Positions 1 to 5,610 of a DNA stretch of 7,859 nt are shown piece after piece (position 1 is the stretch's first letter; each line of letters starts with the position of its first letter). The stretch is from an uncultured bacterium. Its GTDB lineage: Bacteria > Actinomycetota > Coriobacteriia > Coriobacteriales > Coriobacteriaceae. Below the pieces are notes generated by a model. The model saw nothing but the letters and a program-made list of their open reading frames with translations. It searched no databases and was not told the DNA's origin. The stretch is from NCBI GenBank assembly GCA_905215755.1, contig CAJMRE010000054.1, positions 1 to 7,859 on the forward strand, written 5' to 3'. The translations under genes were made by a program, and so were the position numbers.

Positions 1-8
1 GTAGATTC

Positions 9-46
9 CGCACGAGCCGAAGAGCACTAAATGTGCTCTTCGTGCG
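9..46. other. Bulged intergenic hairpin at left edge
   Basis: Bases 9-14 (CGCACG) pair with 41-46 (CGTGCG), and bases 20-27 (AAGAGCAC) pair with 33-40 (GTGCTCTT). This leaves a 5-nt bulge (AGCCG, 15-19) and a TAAAT loop. Neither flank has a T tract, so it is not a standard intrinsic terminator, although it lies downstream of the minus-strand HAD gene and could protect that transcript's 3' end. It may also be a copy of a dispersed intergenic repeat. The pairing is seen in the sequence; the role is inference. Confidence 0.45.
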
Positions 47-107
47 AGCCCAGGACTTGACCGAGCAAAAATCAAGCGGTCGGCCCCGGGCATGGCGACG
101 GGATAGA

Positions 108-935
108 TTAACGAGCCGCCAAGATGGCGTCGATGAGCGTCAGTACGCCCCCGTCGTTGTTGCTCGGAATGCGCCACTTGGCGTGCGCGTTCATGTGCTC
201 TTCGGCATTGTCCACGATAAAGCTGTGACCGACGCGCTCCAGCATGGGGATGTCGTTGTACGTATCGCCCACGGCGGCGGCGTCGGCAATATCGATGCCC
301 AGGTGCTCGCACAGGTGCGCGACGCCGGCGCCCTTGTCGACACCCAGGTTCATAAAGTCGATCCACTCGCGCCCGGCGTTGGTGACGTAGAGCTTGTCCG
401 AGAACTCGGGGCTATAGGTCTCGCGGAAAGCGGGCTCGGCGTCGTAGCCGGGGAAGAAGACCGAAATCTTGTTGGACTCGAAATCAATGCCCTCAAAGCT
501 GTCGACGTAGTTGATTGTGTTGTAGTAGACGCTGATCTCGTCGTGGTATTGATGGTCGCGGGCAAGCACGTAGAACTCGTCGAAGCAGCACAGGACGGGG
601 ACAGCGCGAGGATCCTCCGAGGCACGGTTCAAGACCTGCTGATACAGCTCCACGTCAATATTGCTTTTATAGATATAGCTGCCGCGATAGATCACGCAAG
701 CTCCGTTGTCGGGACAAAAGGCGAGGCGGTTCTTGATGCCCTCGAACATCTCCTCGAGCTTGGGGGCGGGACGTCCGCTGGCGGGGCAGAATACGATGCC
801 GGCGTCGGCGAGCTTGTCCAGGCGCTCATCAAGACCCTGGGGCAGCACACGCTCGTCGGTCAGCAGCGTCTTGTCCATATCGACGGCGAGAATCTTAATG
901 TTGCCGATGTTGGCGTCCGATTCGTAAGTTTGCAT
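108..935 (-). CDS. Cof-type HAD-IIB family phosphatase
   Basis: A 275-residue cytoplasmic hydrolase of the haloacid dehalogenase superfamily, Cof/IIB type, with no signal peptide or membrane segment. Members dephosphorylate sugar phosphates, nucleotides or cofactors such as FMN and pyridoxal phosphate; the substrate cannot be read from sequence. Motif I is D19-M-D21-K-T23 (nucleophile D19, acid/base D21). Motif II is the Ser53 of CPASGRP. The motif III lysine is probably K201 (VDKGAG). Motif IV is G223-D-T-Y-N-D228. The C2-type cap lies between motifs II and III, and the length is normal for Cof proteins. The ATG at 933-935 has a GAAAGGCG ribosome site about 10 nt upstream. Motif I has Lys22 where most relatives have Gly (DxDGT). 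The gene ends 107 bp from the window edge with no obvious T-tract terminator. A same-strand uncertain frame ends 49 bp upstream of its start. Family assignment is firm, specificity unknown. Confidence 0.9.
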   Translation of the reverse strand: MQTYESDANIGNIKILAVDMDKTLLTDERVLPQGLDERLDKLADAGIVFCPASGRPAPKLEEMFEGIKNRLAFCPDNGACVIYRGSYIYKSNIDVELYQQVLNRASEDPRAVPVLCCFDEFYVLARDHQYHDEISVYYNTINYVDSFEGIDFESNKISVFFPGYDAEPAFRETYSPEFSDKLYVTNAGREWIDFMNLGVDKGAGVAHLCEHLGIDIADAAAVGDTYNDIPMLERVGHSFIVDNAEEHMNAHAKWRIPSNNDGGVLTLIDAILAAR

Positions 936-970
936 AAAAATGCGCCTTTCGTTTCGAGATTGTTTCAGAC

Positions 971-976
971 GTTATA
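971..976 (-). promoter_or_regulatory. Candidate -10 element for the HAD gene
   Basis: Read on the minus strand, this is TATAAC, five of six matches to the -10 consensus, about 36 nt before the HAD start codon. No good -35 hexamer stands 16-18 nt upstream, so recognition would rest on the -10 or on an activator. The site falls in the gap between the uncertain upstream frame and the HAD gene, so the HAD gene could be transcribed alone. Confidence 0.3.
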
Positions 977-984
977 ACCATCAA

Positions 985-1353
985 CTAGTAGTCGAGCGTA
1001 TTTTCGCAGGAATGGTGCGTATTTGCACCACGCTTCACAAAGTAATGAAAAAACTTTTCAGAAATTTGAATTTGTCGCTTGTGCTGCGGGCACTTTAGCG
1101 TAATATAGCGACCATCGAAAACGGAGACGGAAAAACAACCGCTTACCGAGTAAAAGGTACCGTTTACGATATTTGAATTGCGCCCGGCGATACGTGAAAG
1201 GACAGGCAGATGCAGTTCGTAAAGATCATCACCACTGCAGACAATGCCATCCGACGCCAGCGCGCAATTTCCCGACGACGATAACAATCGTCTCTGTCCG
1301 CATGGGGCGAATTGCCTCAACAGAGTCATTTTGAGGTCGTTGGGTTTTAGCAC
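985..1353 (-). CDS. Uncertain hypothetical protein, possibly a gene remnant
   Basis: A 122-codon frame from a GTG, with no recognised family. The conceptual product is basic, has six cysteines and reads like protein (alternating strand-like segments such as VNGTFYSVSGCFSVSVFDGRYITLK). It shows no signal peptide, membrane helix or known motif. Against it: neither the GTG nor the internal ATG (1327-1329) has a ribosome binding site, the base composition is more AT-rich than any confident gene here, and the frame stays open upstream to about 1463 without another convincing start, running into the argG upstream region. It would be co-directional with the HAD gene. It could be a real small gene, a decayed or transferred fragment, or chance. 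The 936-1489 gap holds nothing else I can name with confidence. Confidence 0.3.
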   Translation of the reverse strand: MLKPNDLKMTLLRQFAPCGQRRLLSSSGNCALASDGIVCSGDDLYELHLPVLSRIAGRNSNIVNGTFYSVSGCFSVSVFDGRYITLKCPQHKRQIQISEKFFHYFVKRGANTHHSCENTLDY

Positions 1354-1489
1354 GACATTGCTGCATGTTTCTAGGGCATGTATGTGCTGATTTTTGCTAT
1401 TTAACCTGATATTGCACGGTATATGACCTTGAAATGACTTGCAACTGACCGATGTTCTAACTAGCTACCAAGGGCGAAAGGAAACAGCC
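1354..1489 (+). promoter_or_regulatory. argG upstream region
   Basis: AT-rich leader in which the argG promoter must lie unless it is further upstream. I see isolated fragments (TTGCTA at 1394-1399, TATATG at 1420-1425) but they are 20 nt apart, too far for a confident sigma-70 pair. No full arginine-repressor box (a TGAAT/ATTCA palindrome) is recognisable. The ribosome site GAAAGGAAA lies just upstream of the ATG at 1490. Confidence 0.3.
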
Positions 1490-2716
1490 ATGAGCAAGGA
1501 AAAAGTCGTTCTCGCATATTCCGGTGGTCTTGATACATCCGTATGTGTCAAGTGGCTCCAGGACGAGAAGAATCTCGATGTCGTTTGCGTCTGCGGCAAC
1601 GTGGGCCAGGAAGAGACCGGACTGGATGCCAAGAAGCAGAAGGCGCTCGACCTGGGCGTTCTCGATTGCCAGGTGCTCGACCTGCGCGACGAGTTCTCCG
1701 ATGAGTTCCTGACCAAAGCCATCGCCGCAAACTCCATGTACGAGAATAAGTATCCGCTGCTCTCCGCCCTGTCTCGCCCGCTGCTTGCCAAGAAGCTTGT
1801 TGAGGTCGCCCACGAGTTTGGCGCGACCTACGTCGCCCACGGCTGCACTGGCAAAGGTAACGATCAGGTCCGTTTTGAGGCCGCCGTCAAGGCCCTCGAC
1901 CCCGAGCTCAAGGTTATCGCCCCGGTTCGCGAGTGGGACCTGAAGTGCCGTCCCGACGAGGTCGCCTATGCCCACGCCCACAACGTGCCGGTTCCCGAGG
2001 GTGCCAACGACAACCCCTACTCCATCGACGACAACCTGTGGGGTCGCGCCATCGAGTGCGGTCACCTGGAGGACCCTTGGAATGAGCCGCTCGATGACGC
2101 TTGGGTTATGACCAAGAACCCCGAGGACACGCCTGACACCCCGACCTATACCGAGATCGAGTTTGAGGCCGGCAAGCCTGTCGCCGTCGACGGCAAGAAG
2201 ATGAAGCTCTCCGAGATCGTCATCGCCCTCAACAAGATTTCGGGCGACAACGGCTTTGGCCGTCTTGACCTGGTCGAGGATCGTCTGGTGGGCCTCAAGA
2301 GCCGCGAGTGCTATGAGGTTCCCGGCGCCCTGACGCTCATCACCGCCCACAAGGCGCTCGAGGACATCTGCGTCGAGGGCGACCTGCTCAAGACCAAGAT
2401 CAAGCTCGAGCAGGATTGGGCCACCGCCGTGTACAACGGCCAGTGGTACAGCCCGCTCAAGAACGCGCTCGACGCCTTTATGGCCGATACCCAGAAGTTC
2501 GTGACCGGCACTGTCCGTCTGAAGTTCTTTAAGGGCAACTGCCATGTCGTCGGCCGCAAGAGTCCCTTCAGCCTCTACGACTACGGCCTGGCTACCTACG
2601 ACCGCGACACCACGTTTGACGAGAAGGCCAGCGCCGGCTTTATCGAGATCGATACGCTGTCGCTCAAGACGTGGGCAAAGGTCCAGGGCCCCAGCTCTGC
2701 TGCTGCCCAGGCCTAG
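1490..2716 (+). CDS. argG: Argininosuccinate synthase
   Basis: A 408-residue cytoplasmic ligase joining citrulline and aspartate with ATP, giving argininosuccinate, AMP and pyrophosphate: the penultimate step of arginine synthesis. The N terminus carries the ATP-pyrophosphatase P-loop A9-Y-S-G-G-L-D-T-S17. The family motif GCTGKGNDQVRFE is at 118-130, PYSIDDNLWGR at about 176-186 marks the synthetase domain, and GRKSPFSLYDYGLATY is at 355-370. Length matches the short bacterial form of about 400 residues. The ATG at 1490 is chosen over a TTG at 1439 because it is preceded by AAAGGA and places the P-loop at the usual distance from the N terminus. Codon use is strongly biased, suggesting good expression. 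argH follows after 522 bp holding hairpins and a small gene, so the two may be one long unit or separately controlled. No other arg genes are in the window. Confidence 0.98.
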   Translation: MSKEKVVLAYSGGLDTSVCVKWLQDEKNLDVVCVCGNVGQEETGLDAKKQKALDLGVLDCQVLDLRDEFSDEFLTKAIAANSMYENKYPLLSALSRPLLAKKLVEVAHEFGATYVAHGCTGKGNDQVRFEAAVKALDPELKVIAPVREWDLKCRPDEVAYAHAHNVPVPEGANDNPYSIDDNLWGRAIECGHLEDPWNEPLDDAWVMTKNPEDTPDTPTYTEIEFEAGKPVAVDGKKMKLSEIVIALNKISGDNGFGRLDLVEDRLVGLKSRECYEVPGALTLITAHKALEDICVEGDLLKTKIKLEQDWATAVYNGQWYSPLKNALDAFMADTQKFVTGTVRLKFFKGNCHVVGRKSPFSLYDYGLATYDRDTTFDEKASAGFIEIDTLSLKTWAKVQGPSSAAAQA

Positions 2717-2732
2717 CGCCTCCTTCCCTTGG

Positions 2733-2862
2733 TATCCGCGCGGCCCATCCGCGTGATACATAACGGGCGCACGGGGTCCCTACCTTTCGTTATGCTTGCT
2801 GACACTTCTTAACATCGGTGGCCCCTACGTTCCGCCCGCATATATGATGCCGCGTCTGCGGC
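2733..2862 (+). other. Run of three RNA hairpins downstream of argG
   Basis: Three stem-loops lie in the first part of the argG-argH gap. Bases 2733-2743 pair with 2749-2758 (GCGCGG against CCGCGT plus flanking pairs, one bulged C, loop CCCAT). Directly abutting, CATAACG (2759-2765) pairs with CGTTATG (2788-2794). GCCGC (2849-2853) pairs with GCGGC (2858-2862) around a GTCT loop. None has a T tract. They may be the 3' end of the argG message or the leader of the small gene at 2950. I do not recognise a T-box or any known riboswitch consensus. The pairings are seen; the function is unknown. Confidence 0.4.
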
Positions 2863-2869
2863 TGAGTCC

Positions 2870-2912
2870 GAGCCCCGTCGGGGTTGTCCGGCGGGGCTCC
2901 TTCTATCAATTT
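2870..2912 (+). terminator. Probable terminator or attenuator before the small gene
   Basis: GAGCCCCG (2870-2877) pairs perfectly with CGGGGCTC (2892-2899), an 8-bp GC-rich stem with a 14-nt loop. The flank after it (CTTCTATCAATTT) is pyrimidine-rich at first but not a clean T run. A competing shorter stem is possible (CCCC 2873-2876 with GGGG 2880-2883). It lies 50 bp before the small gene, so it could end argG transcripts or work as an attenuator for the genes beyond. Assignment as a terminator is moderate. Confidence 0.45.
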
Positions 2913-2949
2913 GGCGGCTCTGTGCCTATATATATGAGGAGTATCCATT

Positions 2950-3120
2950 ATGTTCAATGCTATCGCGCATGCTTTGCTTGCCCTCGCGCCCGAGTTCGAT
3001 GCTGTAAGGGTCGAGGACGTTCCTATGAGCCTGAAGGCCTGGATCGATGGTTCGCAGGGCAACATCCGGAGGGAGACGTTGGGCGCCAAGTGCATGGTGC
3101 GTCACTTCTTTGCAAATTAG
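2950..3120 (+). CDS. Small protein of 56 residues, unknown function
   Basis: A short gene between argG and argH. The ATG at 2950 has a strong Shine-Dalgarno site, GAGGAG at 2936-2941, eight bases upstream. The product begins MFNAIAHALLALAPEFDAVR and ends with HFFAN; a hydrophobic, possibly amphipathic N-terminal helix (about residues 2-13) is followed by a charged, soluble-looking body with one cysteine (C48). It has no recognised domain and is too short to be a classic secreted protein. Codons are mostly G/C-ending in this frame, as in the neighbouring genes, which supports coding. The stop at 3118-3120 is 118 bp before argH, and the gene follows a run of hairpins. Being in the argG-argH gap suggests co-expression with arginine synthesis, but any regulatory or accessory role is speculation. 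Existence is likely; function is not known. Confidence 0.6.
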   Translation: MFNAIAHALLALAPEFDAVRVEDVPMSLKAWIDGSQGNIRRETLGAKCMVRHFFAN

Positions 3121-3171
3121 CCACATGGCCCCGCGCGCGGCAGGGAGTGTGTAAAACTAGCGGTTGATAAA

Positions 3172-3183
3172 TCGCTTTAGCGA
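3172..3183. promoter_or_regulatory. Short inverted repeat upstream of argH
   Basis: TCGCT-TT-AGCGA is a 12-bp near-perfect palindrome 55 bp upstream of the argH start, preceded directly by TTGATAAA. It is the right size for a small operator, but no matching -10/-35 pair is evident around it and the regulator is unknown. The rest of 3121-3238 holds a self-complementary CCGCGCGCGG (3131-3140) and the argH ribosome site. Confidence 0.25.
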
Positions 3184-3238
3184 CAGGGCACATTGCTTTG
3201 GACGCTTGTTTTGGTATTTGGAGAAAGGAGACGGTTCC

Positions 3239-4669
3239 ATGGCTCTTTGGGGCGGTCGTTTTGAGGCGGGCGTGGCCGAGGTCACGCAGGAGTTTGGCGC
3301 GTCGCTGCCGGTCGACAAACATCTCTATAAGCAGGATATCGCCGGCTCTAAGGCGCATGCCAAGATGTTGGCCGCCCAGGGCATCATCAGTGCCGAGGAC
3401 GAGCAGGCGATTGCCAAGGGCCTGACCGGAATCGAACAGGATATCGATGCCGGCAACTTTACCTTCGACATCAACGATGAGGACATTCATATGTCCATCG
3501 AGAGCGAGCTGACGCGTCGCATCGGCGAGGCTGGCAAGCGCTTGCATACTGGGCGTTCGCGCAACGACCAGGTGGCGACCGATACGCGCCTGGGCGTCAA
3601 GGCGCTGGCCAAGGAGCTCATGGAGGCCAATCTTGAGCTGCGCCATGTGCTGGTGGATGCGGCCAAGAAGTACGACAAGGTGATTCTGCCGGGCTACACG
3701 CACATGCAACATGCTCAGCCCGTGCTGCTGTCGCATCACCTGCTGGCGTATTCCTGGATGTTCGCGCGCGACTTTACGCGTTTGAAGGCCGCCTTTGATG
3801 CTGCCGACAACTGCCCGCTGGGTGCCGCTGCGCTTGCCGGTACGAGCTATCCGCTCGATCGCCAGATGACGGCTGCCGAACTTGGCTTTGCGGGCGTGAT
3901 CCCCAACTCGCTCGATGCCGTTTCCGACCGTGATTTTCTGCTCGATCTGCATTACGCCGGATCCGTCATGGCGATGCACCTGTCGCGTCTTTCCGAGGAG
4001 ATCGTACTGTGGTCGAGCTCCGAATTTGGCTTTATCACGCTTTCCGACTCGTACTCCACTGGCTCGTCCATCATGCCGCAGAAGAAGAACCCCGACTTTG
4101 CCGAGCTTATCCGCGGCAAGAGCGGTCGCGTGTACGGCAACCTGGTGCAGCTGCTGGTAACCATGAAGGGCCTGCCGCTTGCTTATAACAAGGACTTGCA
4201 GGAGGACAAGGAGGGCGCGCTCGATACCGCCCATACGCTCATGCAGTGCCTGTCCGTTATGGCTGGAATGATTTCGACTTGGACCGTCAACGAGGATGCC
4301 ATGGCGCGCGAGTGCGGCGTGGGGCACCTTGCCGCCACCGATGTTGCCGATTACCTGGCCAAGCGTGGCCTGCCGTTCCGCGAGGCACATGCCGTGGTGG
4401 GCCATCTGGTCCTGATGTGCGAGAAGCGCGGCTGCAATCTTGAGGACCTGCCGTTTGAGGTGTTCCAGGAGGCAAGCCCGCTCTTTGAGCGCGACATTAC
4501 CGAGGCGCTCGATATCCCGTCGATTGTCGCCGCGCGCACGACCGAGGGCGGCACCGCTCCTGCTGCCGTTGCCGTGCAGTTGCAGCGTGCCGAGGCACAG
4601 CTCGTGGCTGACGAGGGCGTGTTTGGATCGCTGACCAAGGTCGTCGAGATGGGTCACGGGGCAAAGTAG
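3239..4669 (+). CDS. argH: Argininosuccinate lyase
   Basis: A 476-residue cytoplasmic enzyme of the fumarase/aspartase superfamily that splits argininosuccinate into arginine and fumarate, the last step of arginine synthesis. The N terminus MALWGGRFEAG is typical. Conserved region 1 is TGRSRNDQVATD at about 104-115. Region 2 contains T154-H155 in GYTHMQHAQP (the histidine region of catalysis). The superfamily signature G275-S-S-I-M-P-Q-K282-K-N284 carries the catalytic serine loop. Length is close to the usual 460. The ATG at 3239 has AAAGGAG eight bases upstream; an in-frame extension to 3164 lacks such a site and adds sequence unlike the family. It is co-directional with argG and the 56-residue gene, and followed by a terminator at 4720. 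No clear promoter is seen directly upstream, so read-through from argG remains possible. Confidence 0.98.
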   Translation: MALWGGRFEAGVAEVTQEFGASLPVDKHLYKQDIAGSKAHAKMLAAQGIISAEDEQAIAKGLTGIEQDIDAGNFTFDINDEDIHMSIESELTRRIGEAGKRLHTGRSRNDQVATDTRLGVKALAKELMEANLELRHVLVDAAKKYDKVILPGYTHMQHAQPVLLSHHLLAYSWMFARDFTRLKAAFDAADNCPLGAAALAGTSYPLDRQMTAAELGFAGVIPNSLDAVSDRDFLLDLHYAGSVMAMHLSRLSEEIVLWSSSEFGFITLSDSYSTGSSIMPQKKNPDFAELIRGKSGRVYGNLVQLLVTMKGLPLAYNKDLQEDKEGALDTAHTLMQCLSVMAGMISTWTVNEDAMARECGVGHLAATDVADYLAKRGLPFREAHAVVGHLVLMCEKRGCNLEDLPFEVFQEASPLFERDITEALDIPSIVAARTTEGGTAPAAVAVQLQRAEAQLVADEGVFGSLTKVVEMGHGAK

Positions 4670-4719
4670 AGGTTTGGCTGAAGCCGTTTTGGCCATGTAT
4701 TGATAAATCGTTTTCGCTT

Positions 4720-4756
4720 TACGGGCGCCTGCTGATGTGGGAGCCCGTATTTTGTT
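4720..4756 (+). terminator. Rho-independent terminator of argH
   Basis: TACGGGC (4720-4726) pairs with GCCCGTA (4743-4749), a 7-bp stem with a 16-nt loop, followed at once by TTTTGTT. It begins 51 bp after the argH stop. Stem, position and T tract all agree. Confidence 0.75.
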
Positions 4757-4835
4757 GCTATGGGGGAGGGGCTTGTCGAGAACTTCTGTAGGACCTTTGG
4801 GCAGGTTGTGAAGGGGATACGTTCGCGGGCGGCAA

Positions 4836-4876
4836 CCGACCGCCTGCTCTGTTCGGCGCGGTTGATGGGCGGTCGG
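4836..4876. other. GC-rich hairpin between argH and ndk
   Basis: CCGACCGCC (4836-4844) pairs perfectly with GGCGGTCGG (4868-4876): nine base pairs around a 23-nt loop. No T tract follows on either strand. The right arm overlaps the spacer of a candidate promoter (4862-4889), so it might influence initiation, or it is a second transcript-end structure. The rest of 4757-4835 holds nothing I recognise. Confidence 0.35.
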
Positions 4877-4889
4877 ATGGTACTCTAAT
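4862..4889 (+). promoter_or_regulatory. Candidate distal sigma-70-type promoter for ndk
   Basis: TTGATG (4862-4867), a 16-bp spacer, and TCTAAT (4884-4889), matching four and five of six consensus bases. Transcription would begin near 4896 and leave a roughly 160-nt leader before ndk containing a 16-codon frame and a direct repeat. Confidence 0.4.
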
Positions 4890-4915
4890 CGGGCTTCGAA
4901 ACAGAAGTGACACAT

Positions 4916-4966
4916 ATGGAGCGCTTTAATAAATTGCAACGTTTCAATAAACAGCTTTTTGTTTAA
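4916..4966 (+). CDS. Possible 16-codon leader peptide upstream of ndk
   Basis: ATG at 4916 opens a frame encoding MERFNKLQRFNKQLFV, ending at TAA 4964-4966. The peptide repeats RFNK because the DNA is a direct repeat: CGCTTTAATAAA (4922-4933) and CGTTTCAATAAA (4940-4951), 18 bp apart with two mismatches. The ribosome site is poor (AGAAG about 10 bases upstream). The AT-rich repeat may instead be a protein binding site or promoter-upstream element. The codons are not enriched for one amino acid in the way of a classic attenuator peptide. Coding status is doubtful. Confidence 0.18.
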   Translation: MERFNKLQRFNKQLFV

Positions 4967-4990
4967 CTGCAGCTAAAACTCTGTTACGAT
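4963..4990 (+). promoter_or_regulatory. Candidate proximal extended -10 promoter for ndk
   Basis: TTAACT (4963-4968), 16-bp spacer, TACGAT (4985-4990) with an upstream TG one base before the hexamer (extended -10). Transcription would begin near 4997, giving a leader of about 58 nt to the ndk ATG. The match is fair, not strong. Confidence 0.4.
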
Positions 4991-5054
4991 GCAGTCCAGG
5001 CGGGTGCCGGAATGGGACTTGGGCACGCGCGAACCTACTTGAAAGGCTACTTTT

Positions 5055-5459
5055 ATGGCTATCGAGAAGACCTTCATCATGATTAAGCCCGACGCCGTGC
5101 GCGACCGCAAGATCGGCGAGATCGTTGCTCGCATTGAGCGCAGCGGCCTTGTCATCGAGCGCATGGAGATGACCACGCTCGAGCGCGCTACCGTCGAGGA
5201 GCACTACGCCCATCTGGCCGACAAGCCCTTCTTTGGCGGTCTCTGCGACTTTATGACGAGCGGTCCGGTCGTCAAGATGGTCGTTTCCGGTCTCTCCGCT
5301 GTTGCTAAGATGCGCACCCTCATGGGCGCTACCAACCCGCTTGAGGCTGCTCCTGGTACCATCCGCGGCGACTTTGCCGTCGATGTCAACGCCAACGTGA
5401 TCCACGGCTCCGACTGCCTGGAGAACGCCGAGATTGAGATCAAGCGCTTCTTTGGCTAA
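5055..5459 (+). CDS. ndk: Nucleoside diphosphate kinase
   Basis: A 134-residue cytoplasmic enzyme that moves the terminal phosphate from a nucleoside triphosphate (usually ATP) to other NDPs by a phosphohistidine ping-pong mechanism, balancing NTP and dNTP pools. The catalytic histidine is H117 in N114-V-I-H-G-S-D120. The other active-site residues of the family sit one position below the usual reference numbering: K11, Y51, R87, T93, R104 and N114, all present. The PGTIRGDF segment is at 100-107. Length is slightly under the common 140-150 but complete. The ATG at 5055 follows GAAAGG by about eight bases. Codon use is highly biased, consistent with an abundant protein. It appears monocistronic: two candidate promoters upstream, a strong terminator downstream, and a convergent neighbour (rpiB). 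Confidence 0.98.
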   Translation: MAIEKTFIMIKPDAVRDRKIGEIVARIERSGLVIERMEMTTLERATVEEHYAHLADKPFFGGLCDFMTSGPVVKMVVSGLSAVAKMRTLMGATNPLEAAPGTIRGDFAVDVNANVIHGSDCLENAEIEIKRFFG

Positions 5460-5461
5460 AC

Positions 5462-5483
5462 CAGCTTTGACTCCTTAAAGCTG
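5462..5483 (+). other. Hairpin directly after ndk
   Basis: CAGCTTT (5462-5468) pairs with AAAGCTG (5477-5483) around an 8-nt loop, starting two bases after the ndk stop codon. With no T tract it is more likely an mRNA 3'-end structure than the terminator, which follows at 5498. Confidence 0.45.
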
Positions 5484-5497
5484 TTAGCGTGTGGCTT

Positions 5498-5534
5498 GGG
5501 CGCCGCGGAACTCCATCCGCGGCGCCCTTTTATT
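5498..5534 (+). terminator. Strong rho-independent terminator of ndk
   Basis: GGGCGCCGCGG (5498-5508) pairs perfectly with CCGCGGCGCCC (5517-5527) around AACTCCAT, followed by TTTTATT. An 11-bp all-GC stem with a T tract is a textbook plus-strand terminator, 38 bp past the ndk stop. Confidence 0.9.
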
Positions 5535-5545
5535 CCAAAATCTAT

Positions 5546-5586
5546 GCAGGGGCCCGCTCGGACATGTGTTCCGAGCGGGCCCCTGC
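5546..5586 (-). terminator. Long perfect hairpin, probable rpiB terminator
   Basis: Bases 5546-5562 pair with 5570-5586: 17 consecutive base pairs (GCAGGGGCCCGCTCGGA on the left arm) around a 7-nt loop. On the minus strand it lies 24 bp after the rpiB stop and is followed by ATAGATTTTGG, a weak T-containing tract. The plus-strand flank (TGTTAGCTTG) is no better. It most likely ends rpiB transcripts and blocks read-through between the convergent genes. Confidence 0.65.
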
Positions 5587-5610
5587 TGTTAGCTTGTGGC
5601 ACTGAATAGT

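Noticed and set aside
33..977. 314-codon plus-strand frame over the HAD gene
   Set aside because: Antisense to a gene with all HAD motifs; the translation is Val/Asp/Gly-rich without a recognisable domain.
1058..1071. TTCA-GAAATT-TGAA palindrome resembling an arginine-repressor box
   Set aside because: It is over 400 bp upstream of argG, lies inside another open frame, and matches the ARG-box consensus only loosely.
1457..2761. 434-codon open frame antisense to argG
   Set aside because: The strong G/C third-position bias of argG keeps its antisense frame open. The translation has no family signature, while argG has all of its own.
2796..3167. 123-codon plus-strand frame in the argG-argH gap
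   Set aside because: It overlaps the 56-codon small gene in another frame, has no ribosome site at its start, and its Arg/Cys-rich translation is unlike protein; the 2950 frame has the better start signal and codon use.
3164..4714. TTGATAAATCG repeated at 3164-3174 and 4700-4710, flanking argH
   Set aside because: An 11-bp identity at this distance is expected several times by chance in a window this long, and neither copy aligns with a promoter pair.
3023..4939. 638-codon minus-strand frame across argH
   Set aside because: A mirror of argH codon bias with low-complexity His/Gln/Arg-rich translation and no ribosome site; argH is unambiguous.
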